Below are positions 36,057 to 43,949 of a stretch of 64,000 nucleotides of DNA, one piece after another. Source of the stretch: an uncultured Selenomonadales bacterium (lineage in GTDB: Bacteria > Bacillota > Negativicutes > Selenomonadales > Selenomonadaceae); contig CAMUZG010000001.1 of assembly GCA_947165145.1 (NCBI GenBank), positions 1-64,000 on the forward strand, in the 5' to 3' direction. The translations under genes and the position numbers were made by a program. Positions within the stretch are counted from its first letter, which is position 1. The number at the start of each line of letters is the position of its first letter. The notes under the pieces are model-generated. The model ran no database searches, was not told the DNA's origin, and saw nothing but the letters and a program-made list of their open reading frames with translations.

Positions 36057-36117
36057 GAGCGAGCTACTGCACCTTCGCAGTCGGCAGATTCTGCGGACGA
36101 GAAGGGAGGTGGACGCT

Positions 36118-36228
36118 GTGGAGAATATTCTTATCGCTTTGGCGGTGAGTTTAGTCGGCAGCACCGTTGGCAGTGCCATTGGCGGTGTCATCGCTGACTA
36201 CATCATCCGAAAGATCTGGAAGCAGTAG
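36118..36228 (+). CDS. Small hydrophobic peptide, candidate type I toxin
   Basis: A 36-residue peptide from GTG 36118, with GGGAGG at 36104-36109 and 8-nt spacing; GTG 36109 in the same frame overlaps that site. Residues 4-26 are one hydrophobic segment with a glycine zipper (G14, G18, G22), followed by a basic tail (RKIWKQ). This is the build of Fst/Ldr-type membrane toxins, though the sequence is not one I know. The 15 nt at 36127-36141, over codons 4-8, recur at 36340-36354, where the opposite strand is probably transcribed as a small RNA. Confidence 0.65.
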   Translation: MENILIALAVSLVGSTVGSAIGGVIADYIIRKIWKQ

Positions 36229-36273
36229 CAACCCGACTCGTGCCTAATCGATGACCTATGTCGATTACGGCAA

Positions 36274-36361
36274 AACGAAACCCCCGTGCAGCGACCTATT
36301 TCCGCGCGGGGGTTTTCGTTCGGTAGAAACTGTGTGCTAATTCTTATCGCTTTGTGTTAGC
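36274..36361 (-). ncRNA. Candidate antisense antitoxin RNA
   Basis: From the minus-strand promoter at 36368-36396, transcription would begin near 36361 and end in the shared hairpin, giving about 88 nt. The 5' end folds GTGCTAA/TTAGCAC with a 16-nt loop. That loop and one stem base give 15 nt complementary to the toxin mRNA just after its start codon (36127-36141). The 3' end is the terminator stem shared with the toxin mRNA. This matches the par/Fst type I layout. Confidence 0.6.
36276..36318. terminator. Shared bidirectional terminator of the toxin-antitoxin locus
   Basis: AACCCCCG(279-286)/CGGGGGTT(307-314 of 36 kb) with further pairs on both sides; T-rich on exit in both directions. Confidence 0.75.
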
Positions 36362-36367
36362 ACGTGC

Positions 36368-36396
36368 ATATTATCACAGCCGAAAAAGTTTTGCAA
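36368..36396 (-). promoter_or_regulatory. Promoter of the antisense RNA
   Basis: On the minus strand TTGCAA (36391-36396), 17-nt spacer, TAATAT (36368-36373). Confidence 0.7.
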
Positions 36397-36442
36397 GTAC
36401 GGTGCAATCGTTTGCCGCGACGATGAAATTTTCCTGCTTATG

Positions 36443-36451
36443 TGTTATAAT
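36443..36451 (+). promoter_or_regulatory. Extended -10 promoter for rbgA
   Basis: TGTTATAAT at 36443-36451 (extended -10), 33 nt before rbgA; no good -35 box. Confidence 0.5.
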
Positions 36452-36483
36452 TTTTGTAAAAATTTTGCTCGAAAGGTGATCGC

Positions 36484-37323
36484 ATGAACGAAACGTTGCA
36501 ATGGTTCCCTGGGCACATGAAAAAAGCTCAACGCCTCATTGAAGAAAATTTATCGCTCGTCGACATTGTTATTGAACTGCTCGACGCGCGAATTCCCGTA
36601 AGCAGTCAAAATCCCATGCTCCGCGAAATTATTCGTGACAAGCCGCGATTAATCGTGCTGAACAAAGCTGACCTTGCCGCGAATGTCGACGCGTGGCTGA
36701 AAAAGTTCCGTGACGAAAATTTATCCGCCGTCGCTGTCGATGCCGTCAAAGGTTCGGGCATTAAACAGCTTATCGCGTTGGCAAAGTCGCTCGCCGAATC
36801 GAAGACGCATAAATTGACCAAACACGGCGCAAAACCGCGCTCCGCCCGCGCGATGATTGTCGGCATTCCTAACGTCGGCAAAAGTTCGCTGATAAATCGG
36901 CTCGCGGGCATGAATCACGTCAAGATTGAAAATCGCCCAGGCGTCACGCGCGCCAAACAGTGGATTAAAATCGCTGACGGGCTCGACCTGCTCGACACGC
37001 CTGGAATTTTATATCCCAAGTTCGATGACGCCGATGTTGCTCTGAAATTGTCGTGGACGTACGCAATCAGCGACGAAATTCACGATTTGGAGCCGACCGT
37101 TTGCAAACTTTTGGAAGTTCTCGCCGAAAAATTTTCTGCGGGCTTGATTGAACGCTACAAAATTCAAATTTCTGCCGACGGTCACGAACTTTTGAATCAA
37201 ATCGCTCTCAAACGCGGCTGTCTTCAAAAAGGCGGCAATATCGACCTCGAACGCGCGTTGCATTTGATTTTGACTGAATTCCGTGACGGCAAGCTCGGTA
37301 GAGTGACGCTCGATGAACTTTAA
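36484..37323 (+). CDS. rbgA: Ribosome biogenesis GTPase RbgA (YlqF)
   Basis: Circularly permuted GTPase for late 50S assembly, 279 residues. Order is G4 (NKADL), then G1 (GIPNVGKSSL) and G3 (DTPGI), as in the permuted family. N-terminal QWFPGHMKKAQRLI is the family signature. It overlaps the start of the CydC-like gene by 11 nt. Confidence 0.94.
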   Translation: MNETLQWFPGHMKKAQRLIEENLSLVDIVIELLDARIPVSSQNPMLREIIRDKPRLIVLNKADLAANVDAWLKKFRDENLSAVAVDAVKGSGIKQLIALAKSLAESKTHKLTKHGAKPRSARAMIVGIPNVGKSSLINRLAGMNHVKIENRPGVTRAKQWIKIADGLDLLDTPGILYPKFDDADVALKLSWTYAISDEIHDLEPTVCKLLEVLAEKFSAGLIERYKIQISADGHELLNQIALKRGCLQKGGNIDLERALHLILTEFRDGKLGRVTLDEL

Positions 37324-38776
37324 AAATTTCCTGCCCGCGATTTTGGCGAACGTCTCAGCTACCTTGAGCGAAATTTTGTTAATGGCGTCGTCGGCATGGT
37401 TGATTGCGTCCGCCGCATGGCATCCGCCGATTTCTGCGCTGTCAATCGGGATAACGCTTGTCCGAACCGCAGGAATTTCACGCGCCGCATTACGTTACGC
37501 TGACAGATTTTTATCGCACAAAATAATTTTCAAACTCCTCGACGACCTGCGACAAAAAATTTTCCTGCAAGCCGCGCAGATTTTCCCGCTGAAGTCGGGA
37601 CGCGCTCACGAAGGCGAACTTTTGCACGCACTGACCGTCAAAGCCGATTTGCTGAAAGATTTCCTGCCGCGAGTGGTCTTGCCGCTGTCGACCGCCGCGC
37701 TCGTGACGATTTTGCTGACGTATTTTTTGTTCGAGCCGCTGAAAATTTTCGCGCTGATGTTGCCGACGATTTTTTTCGCGAACTTGATTCTGATTGCGTT
37801 CAAGCAAGCTGACAGTTCCGATTATCGCGGAAAAATTTTGGACTTCAACGACGGGTGCGACGAATTGAAAATTTTCGGCACGGAACCTGCAATCAAAAGC
37901 CTCAATCGAGCCGCAAAAAATTTCGGCGCGGAAAATTTCAAGCTCACGGCGCGACAAATCAATTTCGACACGGCGTTTCAAGTCCTCAACTGCGCGGGAT
38001 TTTTTTTTATTCTGTTGAAACTCGGCGCGGTTGCTGATACAATCGCTTTGACGGTTTGGACGCTGATTTTCCTTGCGACGCTCGAAATTTTCGCGCAAAT
38101 TCCGATTGCAATCCGAACGTGGAAAAAAATTTTGAGCTGTCAGTTAAAGCCGTTTCCCCTGAAAGCTGATAGCTGGAAGCTGAAAGCTACAATCTCAACG
38201 CTAAAAGCTATCGAGATAAAAAATCTCAACTTCGGCTACGGCGGCGAAAATATTTTCGACAACTTCAGCTTGACGATCGAGCGCGGCGAAAAAATTGCGA
38301 TTGTCGGCGAATCTGGTTGCGGCAAAACGACGTTGCTTTTTCTGCTGATGAAACTTTTTCCGCCCGACGCAGGCACAATTTCAATCGGCGGCACGATTGC
38401 GGCATCGACGTTCACCAACGTGATTTTTTCCGCGTCGATTCGCGAGAATTTCCGAATGTTGCACGAAAATATTCCCGACGACGAAATTTTTTCCGCGTTG
38501 AAACTCGTTGGGCTTGATGACTTCGACATTGACGCGCAAATCGGCGAGGACGGTGCAAATCTTTCGGGCGGCGAACGCAATCGCTTGCAAGTCGCGTTGG
38601 CAGTCGCGCAGAATTCCGAAATTTTGATTCTCGACGAACCGACAGCCGGCTTGGATAAAATCTGCGCCGAAAATCTGATCCAAAACCTAATCGCGCTAAA
38701 AAATCGTACGCTGATAATCATCACGCACGACTCAAATTATTTTTCGGACTTGAGGAGGCTTGAACTTGTACACTAA
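37313..38776 (+). CDS. CydC-like ABC half transporter (membrane plus ATPase domains)
   Basis: A 487-residue half transporter. The membrane half resembles CydC (SEILLMASSAWLIASAAW, GISRAALRYADRFLSHK). The ATPase half has Walker A GESGCGKTT, signature LSGGERNRL and Walker B ILILDEPTAGLD. CydC usually pairs with CydD to export thiols for cytochrome bd, but no cydD or cydAB is adjacent. At 487 residues it is shorter than usual (about 550). The linker between the two halves is encoded by an AGCT-type repeat array. Confidence 0.8.
   Translation: MNFKNFLPAILANVSATLSEILLMASSAWLIASAAWHPPISALSIGITLVRTAGISRAALRYADRFLSHKIIFKLLDDLRQKIFLQAAQIFPLKSGRAHEGELLHALTVKADLLKDFLPRVVLPLSTAALVTILLTYFLFEPLKIFALMLPTIFFANLILIAFKQADSSDYRGKILDFNDGCDELKIFGTEPAIKSLNRAAKNFGAENFKLTARQINFDTAFQVLNCAGFFFILLKLGAVADTIALTVWTLIFLATLEIFAQIPIAIRTWKKILSCQLKPFPLKADSWKLKATISTLKAIEIKNLNFGYGGENIFDNFSLTIERGEKIAIVGESGCGKTTLLFLLMKLFPPDAGTISIGGTIAASTFTNVIFSASIRENFRMLHENIPDDEIFSALKLVGLDDFDIDAQIGEDGANLSGGERNRLQVALAVAQNSEILILDEPTAGLDKICAENLIQNLIALKNRTLIIITHDSNYFSDLRRLELVH
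38134..38215. repeat. AGCT-type short repeats inside the CydC-like gene
   Basis: Units such as AAGCTGATAGCTGGAAGCTG recur in both orientations. They encode the interdomain linker (LKADSWKLKATISTLKA) in frame. The same motif fills the gap at 43903-43949. Confidence 0.65.
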
Positions 38777-39293
38777 GAAAATTTATTTCAGCGGCGGCAA
38801 TGTTCGCGAACTGCAGGAGATTTTTATCGACTTGCCTGGCGTCGTGAAAGTTTTAATCGGGAAATTATCCGCCCGCAACGTTCACAGCTACGTCAATCCC
38901 GAAATGCAGACGCTTGAAAATTTTCCCGCCGTCGAAATCGAATTCAACCCGAAGAAAATGGATTTGTCGATGTTGCTGGACGTGCTGTTCAATGTGCTCA
39001 ACCCCTACGCCGACAAAACTTTGGGAATTTTTTATTCAAGCGGCGAGGACGAACCGCAAGTTGAACTTCATCTAAATTTCATCGCGAATCGCGGCAGAGA
39101 ACCTGTCGTTTCTAAAGCTTGCCTCACGATTAACGACCCGAACAACAAAATTATCCGCAAATGTCTCGTGAACGTCGGCAGATTGATTGAATTTGTCGCC
39201 GCAGCTGATGACGAACAAAATTTTCTGCGCAAACACCCCGAAATCCCGACAGACATTGACTTAACGAAGCTAAAAACATCGCTTAGATTTTGA
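38766..39293 (+). CDS. MsrA-like protein lacking the catalytic cysteine
   Basis: A 175-residue protein from TTG 38766 (AGGAGG, 8-nt spacing; TTG 38760 is too close). The start (KKIYFSGGNVRELQEIFIDLPGVVKVLIG) aligns with the methionine sulfoxide reductase A opening FAGGCFWGVEEYFRQLPGV, but the GCFW nucleophile is replaced by GNVR. FPAVEIEFNPKKMDLSMLLD and FYSSGEDEPQ match later MsrA segments. It cannot use MsrA chemistry; a binding or structural role is inferred. It overlaps the CydC-like gene by 11 nt. Confidence 0.65.
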   Translation: MYTKKIYFSGGNVRELQEIFIDLPGVVKVLIGKLSARNVHSYVNPEMQTLENFPAVEIEFNPKKMDLSMLLDVLFNVLNPYADKTLGIFYSSGEDEPQVELHLNFIANRGREPVVSKACLTINDPNNKIIRKCLVNVGRLIEFVAAADDEQNFLRKHPEIPTDIDLTKLKTSLRF

Positions 39294-39310
39294 CGTACAA
39301 AAAATTTTAA

Positions 39311-39340
39311 TTTCAAATTCCAAATTCCAAATTCCAAATT
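39311..39340. repeat. GGAATT-type short repeat array
   Basis: Four tandem CAAATTC/TCCAAAT units (TTGGAATTTGGAATTTG on the other strand) between the MsrA-like and LCP genes, just ahead of the LCP ribosome site. Confidence 0.75.
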
Positions 39341-39360
39341 GTTAGAAGGGAGGTGAAACA

Positions 39361-40449
39361 ATGCGCGAACGTCTGGAAAAGAAACGGCTGGCTTTGGAAC
39401 GCAAAATGCGCAATCGGAAATTATTTTGGTCATTCATACTTTGTTCATTCATAATCTTTGCCTCACTCGCACATCTCGGCTTCAACTCGGACTTCACGCG
39501 GCTCACTGACGACTTCAAGTCAAAAATCACGCCCGAAAGTGTTCTGCCGACATTCCGCAAACCGACGACGATAATGCTTTTGGGCGTAGACGAACGCAAA
39601 GACGACGTTGGACGCTCGGACACGCTGATGATCTTGCGGCTGTCGAAAGAAAAGGCGTCACTGCTGACAATTCCGCGCGACACAATGGTTTACATCGAAC
39701 GTCACGGCTTTCAGAAAATCAATGCGGCTTATGCTTATGGCGGCGCGAAATTGGCTCGCAAAACCGTTGAAGAATTCCTCGGCATTGAAATCAACCATTA
39801 CGTCGCGATTAACAAGGCTCGTTTCGCCGAAGTGATTGACGCGATGGGCGGCATTGATATTTACGTCGAACGCGACATGCATTACGAAGATCCTTGGGAT
39901 GACGACGGCGGGCTCGTTATCGACCTCAAGCAGGGACTTCAGCATCTCGACGGCAAAACCGCGATTGAGTACGTGCGCTATCGTGACGCGGAAGGTGATG
40001 TTGGTCGTGTGCGTCGTCAGCAAGCTTTCATGAAAGTCTGCGCGGACAAGTTGAGCAATCCGTCCATGTTGATTAAGTTGCCCGAACTTTTAGGCGTGGC
40101 TGTCAAGGCGATTGAAACTGATTTGAGTTCGCGGGAAATGTTGGAAGTCGCCGGTTCACTCAAAAGCGCGGAATCTGCCGGCAACATTAAAACTGGCGTC
40201 GTGCCTGGCTGGTTGCAATATATCGAAGGCGTGAGCTACCTTATCCCCGACGCAGAACGTCTCGGCAATGTCGTCCGCAAAAATCTCGGCTTCGACGTTG
40301 GCAAAAAACATTTCGAGAAGTTGGCAAACGATTACACACCAGGTTCCAACGCCGAATATTACGACGTGAATCCCAATCCCGAAAAAGATTTGCGGCTGTT
40401 GGATTATTTGGAACGTCGCAAGCTTGACCTGTCGAACAACGAACTTTAA
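39361..40449 (+). CDS. LytR-CpsA-Psr (LCP) family glycopolymer transferase
   Basis: A 362-residue membrane protein with one N-terminal helix (about 20-42) and an external LCP domain. Conserved residues are in LLGVDERKDDVGRSDTLMIL, TIPRDTMVYI and KINAAYAYGG, with RRQQAFMK after. The family attaches polyprenyl-linked glycopolymers to peptidoglycan or other acceptors. Start ATG 39361 has GGGAGGTG upstream. It is followed at once by a palindromic repeat that could end the transcript. Confidence 0.92.
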   Translation: MRERLEKKRLALERKMRNRKLFWSFILCSFIIFASLAHLGFNSDFTRLTDDFKSKITPESVLPTFRKPTTIMLLGVDERKDDVGRSDTLMILRLSKEKASLLTIPRDTMVYIERHGFQKINAAYAYGGAKLARKTVEEFLGIEINHYVAINKARFAEVIDAMGGIDIYVERDMHYEDPWDDDGGLVIDLKQGLQHLDGKTAIEYVRYRDAEGDVGRVRRQQAFMKVCADKLSNPSMLIKLPELLGVAVKAIETDLSSREMLEVAGSLKSAESAGNIKTGVVPGWLQYIEGVSYLIPDAERLGNVVRKNLGFDVGKKHFEKLANDYTPGSNAEYYDVNPNPEKDLRLLDYLERRKLDLSNNEL

Positions 40450-40453
40450 CGCA

Positions 40454-40553
40454 GTGACGGTTCTTTTTCCGCCTGACGTTGTTGCTTCACGCTCGACGTA
40501 GCTTACTACGCCGTCGCGCTTGCGCCTCGTCAGTCGAAAAAATTCCTCGTCAC
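40454..40553. repeat. Palindromic repeat element, long copy
   Basis: 100 bp with 25-nt imperfect terminal inverted repeats (GTGACGGTTCTTTTTCCG at the left, its near complement CGAAAAAATTCCTCGTCAC at the right) and an inner hairpin (CGACGTAG/CTACGCCGTCG). A 59-bp copy with the same ends lies at 60698-60756. Both start shortly after stop codons. Confidence 0.75.
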
Positions 40554-40589
40554 ATGATATTTTCAAGTATACAAACATATTCTAAACGG

Positions 40590-40632
40590 CAATCAAAAAC
40601 CCCCGTCGATTACTCGATGGGGATTTTTTTGT
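40590..40632 (-). terminator. Terminator of the carbonic anhydrase gene
   Basis: CCCCGTCGA/TCGATGGGG stem with A-run on one side and T-run on the other; it could act in both directions. Confidence 0.75.
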
Positions 40633-40651
40633 GCGCTGAAAAATTTTAGCG

Positions 40652-41212
40652 TCAGTCTTGTTTGTCAAGCAGTTCGAGTTTGCCGGTTCTTGGGTGGAAC
40701 ATCAGCCCGTGAACTTTGACGTATTCGGGGATTAGCGGATTGTCGCGCAGTTGTTCGACGACTTTTTTAACGTTCTCTTCGGGACGTTGGAAGCTGTCTG
40801 CCCACTCAATCATTTCTTTTTCGACCATTTTGATTGCGCCGAATGAAATGCCGCTTTGCAACATTGCCTTCGTCAAGCTGTCGGAAGTCGTCTTCGCCAT
40901 GCCGCATTCGTGGTGCCCGATGATTGCGATTTCTTTGACGCCGAGTTCGTAAATACAAACGAGCAGACTGCGAACAGTCGCGTCGAAAATTCCCGTCAGG
41001 ACGTTGCCCGCAGTTTTGATGATTTTTACGTCGCCGCGAGAAAGTCCGAGTGCCGGCTCAAGGAACGTGACGAGGCGCGTGTCCATGCACGTGACGATTG
41101 CCAGATGTTTTTTGGGCAACTTGCTTTCGTGATGATCTTCGCCCGTGTAGTCGACTGGCGGATTGGCGCAAAACTTTTCGTTGGCTTGAAGCATTTCGTC
41201 GATAACTGACAT
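40652..41212 (-). CDS. Beta-class carbonic anhydrase
   Basis: A 186-residue zinc enzyme for CO2/bicarbonate exchange. Zinc ligands are C42 (with D44 and R46 in TCMDTRL), H100 and C103 (GHHECG). The length fits the short clade of bacterial beta enzymes. ATG 41212 has GGGAGG upstream. Monocistronic, ending in a terminator. Confidence 0.92.
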   Translation of the reverse strand: MSVIDEMLQANEKFCANPPVDYTGEDHHESKLPKKHLAIVTCMDTRLVTFLEPALGLSRGDVKIIKTAGNVLTGIFDATVRSLLVCIYELGVKEIAIIGHHECGMAKTTSDSLTKAMLQSGISFGAIKMVEKEMIEWADSFQRPEENVKKVVEQLRDNPLIPEYVKVHGLMFHPRTGKLELLDKQD

Positions 41213-41293
41213 TAAGATTACCTCCCGTGAAATTGAAGTTTACGATCAGTTTCCGCGCTGCAAAGTCAATATCCTGCCGCCGAATCGTCGCGC

Positions 41294-43888
41294 TCACACG
41301 TCGAGCAAATTTTTTCCCGCGTGCAAAAGTTCCGTCCGATTGATTGTTGCCGCTGAAAATTCCGTTGGGAAGTCGAATCGTTCGCGTAAAATTTTTAGGA
41401 CTTCGCTCGGCTTGATACTGCCTTCGGGCGTGATTTTTACGGCAAATGTCAGCACGAGTTCGCCACCAGTCAACGACAACTTTACGCGCTCGACAAGGCA
41501 ACGTTTCAGCTCAAGCTCACGAATTTTTTTCGGCGTGACGCGTGTGAATTTTATTTCGGGCGTGGCGTTGAAATTTTTTACCGACATCTGCGCGGCGTCG
41601 AAAAATTTTTCGTCGAACGGCAACCGGACTTCGTAGCGCGACAAGTCAACCAGCGACATCACGGGCTTAGCTTTGCCGATTAATTTTTTCAGCCGCAAAA
41701 TTTCTGCGCCGGCGGGTAATTGTTCATTGAGACGCGTCGCAACTTCAAGCTCATTGATTGGTGCGGTCAGTTCAAAGTCGACGTATTCGCAATCGCTCGT
41801 GACACCGACAGCCAACGCCGTCGCGAACGAAACTTTCAAATGCGGGTTGAAACCTTCGCTCCACGCGGCGGGCAACTTGCTACGAATCAGCGCACGCATG
41901 AAAACGTTCATGTAATCGAGATGACTGAGCACGGCGATTTGACTACCCTTGCGGATTTGAGCGCGATACTTGTAACAATTAGGAATTAGGAATTTGGAAT
42001 TTGGAATTGGTGACGCCGTATCATTCCTAATTCCTAATTCCTCATTCCTAATTACCGCAGCGTTGAGGTTCATGCAGACACCGCAACCCGTGCAGCTCGT
42101 TCGGCGACAATCGCGGGTCGTTTCGCCAGTTTGAGATTTTTCCCACTCCGCAATCAGAAAACTTTTGTCGACGCCGGGCGAAGTGTGTTCCCACGGCAAC
42201 GGCTCCCAAAATTCACGCGTGCGACTGCTGTAAAAATTCGAATCAATGCCGCATGTTGCGAACGCTTCCGCCCAAACGTCGGGCTTGAACAAATCTGACC
42301 AGCCGTCGAATTTCGCGCCGAGTTTCCAAGCAGTTTCAATCACTCGCGATAATTTCCTGTCGCCGCGTGCCAAAGCTCCTTCAAGCACGGAAAGTTTTGC
42401 GTTGTGATAATTGAACGTCACTGCCTTGTCGCGAATCAAATTTTTCAACAGGAGTTGTCGCCGCTCGAATTCTGCTTCCGAAATTTGCGCGAACCATTGA
42501 AACGGCGTGAACGGCTTCGGCACGAAACATGACACGCTCACTGTAACTTTCACGTCGCGGCGATTTTTTATCGTTCGGTAGAGTTCGGCAACTTTCTGCG
42601 CCAAATCGGCAATGCCCGCGATGTCGTCGTCGGTCTCGGTCGGCAAGCCCATCATGAAATAAAGTTTTACGCTCTTCCAACCTTTGTCGAAGGCAGCCGC
42701 GCAGGCGTCGAGCAAATTTTTTTCGGTGACATTTTTGTTGATGACGTCGCGCAAACGTTGCGTGCCGGCTTCGGGCGCGAAGGTCAATCCACTTTTGCGG
42801 ACGGCTTGAACTTTCTCGGCAAGCTCAATCGAAAAGCTGTCGACACGCAAACTCGGCAGAGAAAAGCTCACCTTCTCGTTGCGGAAATCGTGTTGCAAAT
42901 CGTCAATCAATCGCGCCAGACAAGAATAATCGGCACTGCTCAGCGACGTTAAAGAAATTTCGTCCCAACCGCTAGAATCAATCAGCCGCCGCGCATGAGC
43001 CCGCAAAGTTTCAACATTTCGTTCACGGACGGGGCGATAACACATTCCCGCTTGACAGAATCGACAGCCGCGACTGCAACCGCGGAACAGCTCCAACATT
43101 GCGCGATCGTGTACAATTTCCATGAACGGCACGACGGGCTTTTCAACGGTCGGTGTTGCGTCGAAATTTTTCACAATGCGTTTGAGGATTTTTGACGGCG
43201 CGGACGGCTCCAAAGTTTTCAGCCCGATAAAATTTTCTCCGTCGTAAAGCGGCTCGTAAAAGCTCGGCACGTAAATTCCCTTGACGCTCAAAAGATTTTT
43301 CAAGAAACTACGACGCCCGCCGATTTTGCCTGACGACTTCCACGCCGTGAACACGTCGACAATTTCGCCGAAAATTTCTTCAGCCTCGCCGACAATGAAA
43401 AAGTCGAAGAAGTCCGCGACAGGTTCGACGTTGTAGACGCAAGGTCCGCCGCCGATTATGAACGGCTCATCGTCAGTCCTGTCGACCGCATGCAGATGAA
43501 TTTGCGCCAAGTCCAGCATGTTTAAAACGTTCGTGAAAATCATTTCGTATTGCAACGAGAAGCCGAGAAAATCGAAATCGCGGACGGGTCGCTTTGATTC
43601 GAGCGCGAACAGCGGCAAATTCTCCGCACGGAAAATTTCTTCGGCATCAGTCCACGGCGCATAAACTCGTTCGCAAAGAGTATCGTCGCGGCGGTTGAGT
43701 ATCGAATACAAAATTGCAAGCCCCAAGTTCGACATGCCGACTTCGTAGACATCGGGCAGAGCAAGCACGATTCGGCAAGCAGTCGCGTCGAAATTTTTTG
43801 TCACGCTGTTGAATTCTCCGCCGGTATATCGCGCGGGCTTTGTTAGCAATGTGGAATTAGGAATTTGGAATGTGGAATTGTTTGTCAT
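41294..43888 (-). CDS. Radical SAM protein, TIGR03960/TIGR03936 fusion type
   Basis: An 864-residue protein. An N-terminal B12-binding-like region (VYEVGMSNLGLAIL, IIGGGPCVYN) is followed by the radical SAM domain with the cluster motif in FRGCSRGCRFCQAG. After the Cys-rich CRRTSCTGCGVC comes a C-terminal DUF2344-type domain. Between them lies an in-frame insert of about 26 residues encoded by a GGAATT repeat, and the first residues (STFQIPNSTL) also come from such a repeat. Function unknown; the family often lies beside rodA and RNase G genes, as it does beside rodA here. Confidence 0.87.
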   Translation of the reverse strand: MTNNSTFQIPNSTLLTKPARYTGGEFNSVTKNFDATACRIVLALPDVYEVGMSNLGLAILYSILNRRDDTLCERVYAPWTDAEEIFRAENLPLFALESKRPVRDFDFLGFSLQYEMIFTNVLNMLDLAQIHLHAVDRTDDEPFIIGGGPCVYNVEPVADFFDFFIVGEAEEIFGEIVDVFTAWKSSGKIGGRRSFLKNLLSVKGIYVPSFYEPLYDGENFIGLKTLEPSAPSKILKRIVKNFDATPTVEKPVVPFMEIVHDRAMLELFRGCSRGCRFCQAGMCYRPVRERNVETLRAHARRLIDSSGWDEISLTSLSSADYSCLARLIDDLQHDFRNEKVSFSLPSLRVDSFSIELAEKVQAVRKSGLTFAPEAGTQRLRDVINKNVTEKNLLDACAAAFDKGWKSVKLYFMMGLPTETDDDIAGIADLAQKVAELYRTIKNRRDVKVTVSVSCFVPKPFTPFQWFAQISEAEFERRQLLLKNLIRDKAVTFNYHNAKLSVLEGALARGDRKLSRVIETAWKLGAKFDGWSDLFKPDVWAEAFATCGIDSNFYSSRTREFWEPLPWEHTSPGVDKSFLIAEWEKSQTGETTRDCRRTSCTGCGVCMNLNAAVIRNEELGIRNDTASPIPNSKFLIPNCYKYRAQIRKGSQIAVLSHLDYMNVFMRALIRSKLPAAWSEGFNPHLKVSFATALAVGVTSDCEYVDFELTAPINELEVATRLNEQLPAGAEILRLKKLIGKAKPVMSLVDLSRYEVRLPFDEKFFDAAQMSVKNFNATPEIKFTRVTPKKIRELELKRCLVERVKLSLTGGELVLTFAVKITPEGSIKPSEVLKILRERFDFPTEFSAATINRTELLHAGKNLLDV
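41976..42054. repeat. GGAATT-type inverted array inside the radical SAM gene
   Basis: Direct AGGAATT/TTGGAATT units are followed by their inverse TTCCTAA units, so the segment can form a long hairpin. It is translated in frame as EELGIRND and NSKFLIPN-like repeats between two domains. Confidence 0.8.
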
Positions 43889-43949
43889 TACGTCACCTGT
43901 TGAAGCTGTCAGCAATCCTATCAGCTATAAGCTATAAGCTAACAGCTAG
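43850..43949. repeat. GGAATT array followed by AGCT array
   Basis: 43850-43881 holds GGAATT units that encode the N-terminus of the radical SAM protein. 43903-43949 holds AGCTATA/AGCTGTC units, the last of which supplies the rodA stop codon (TAG). Confidence 0.7.
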
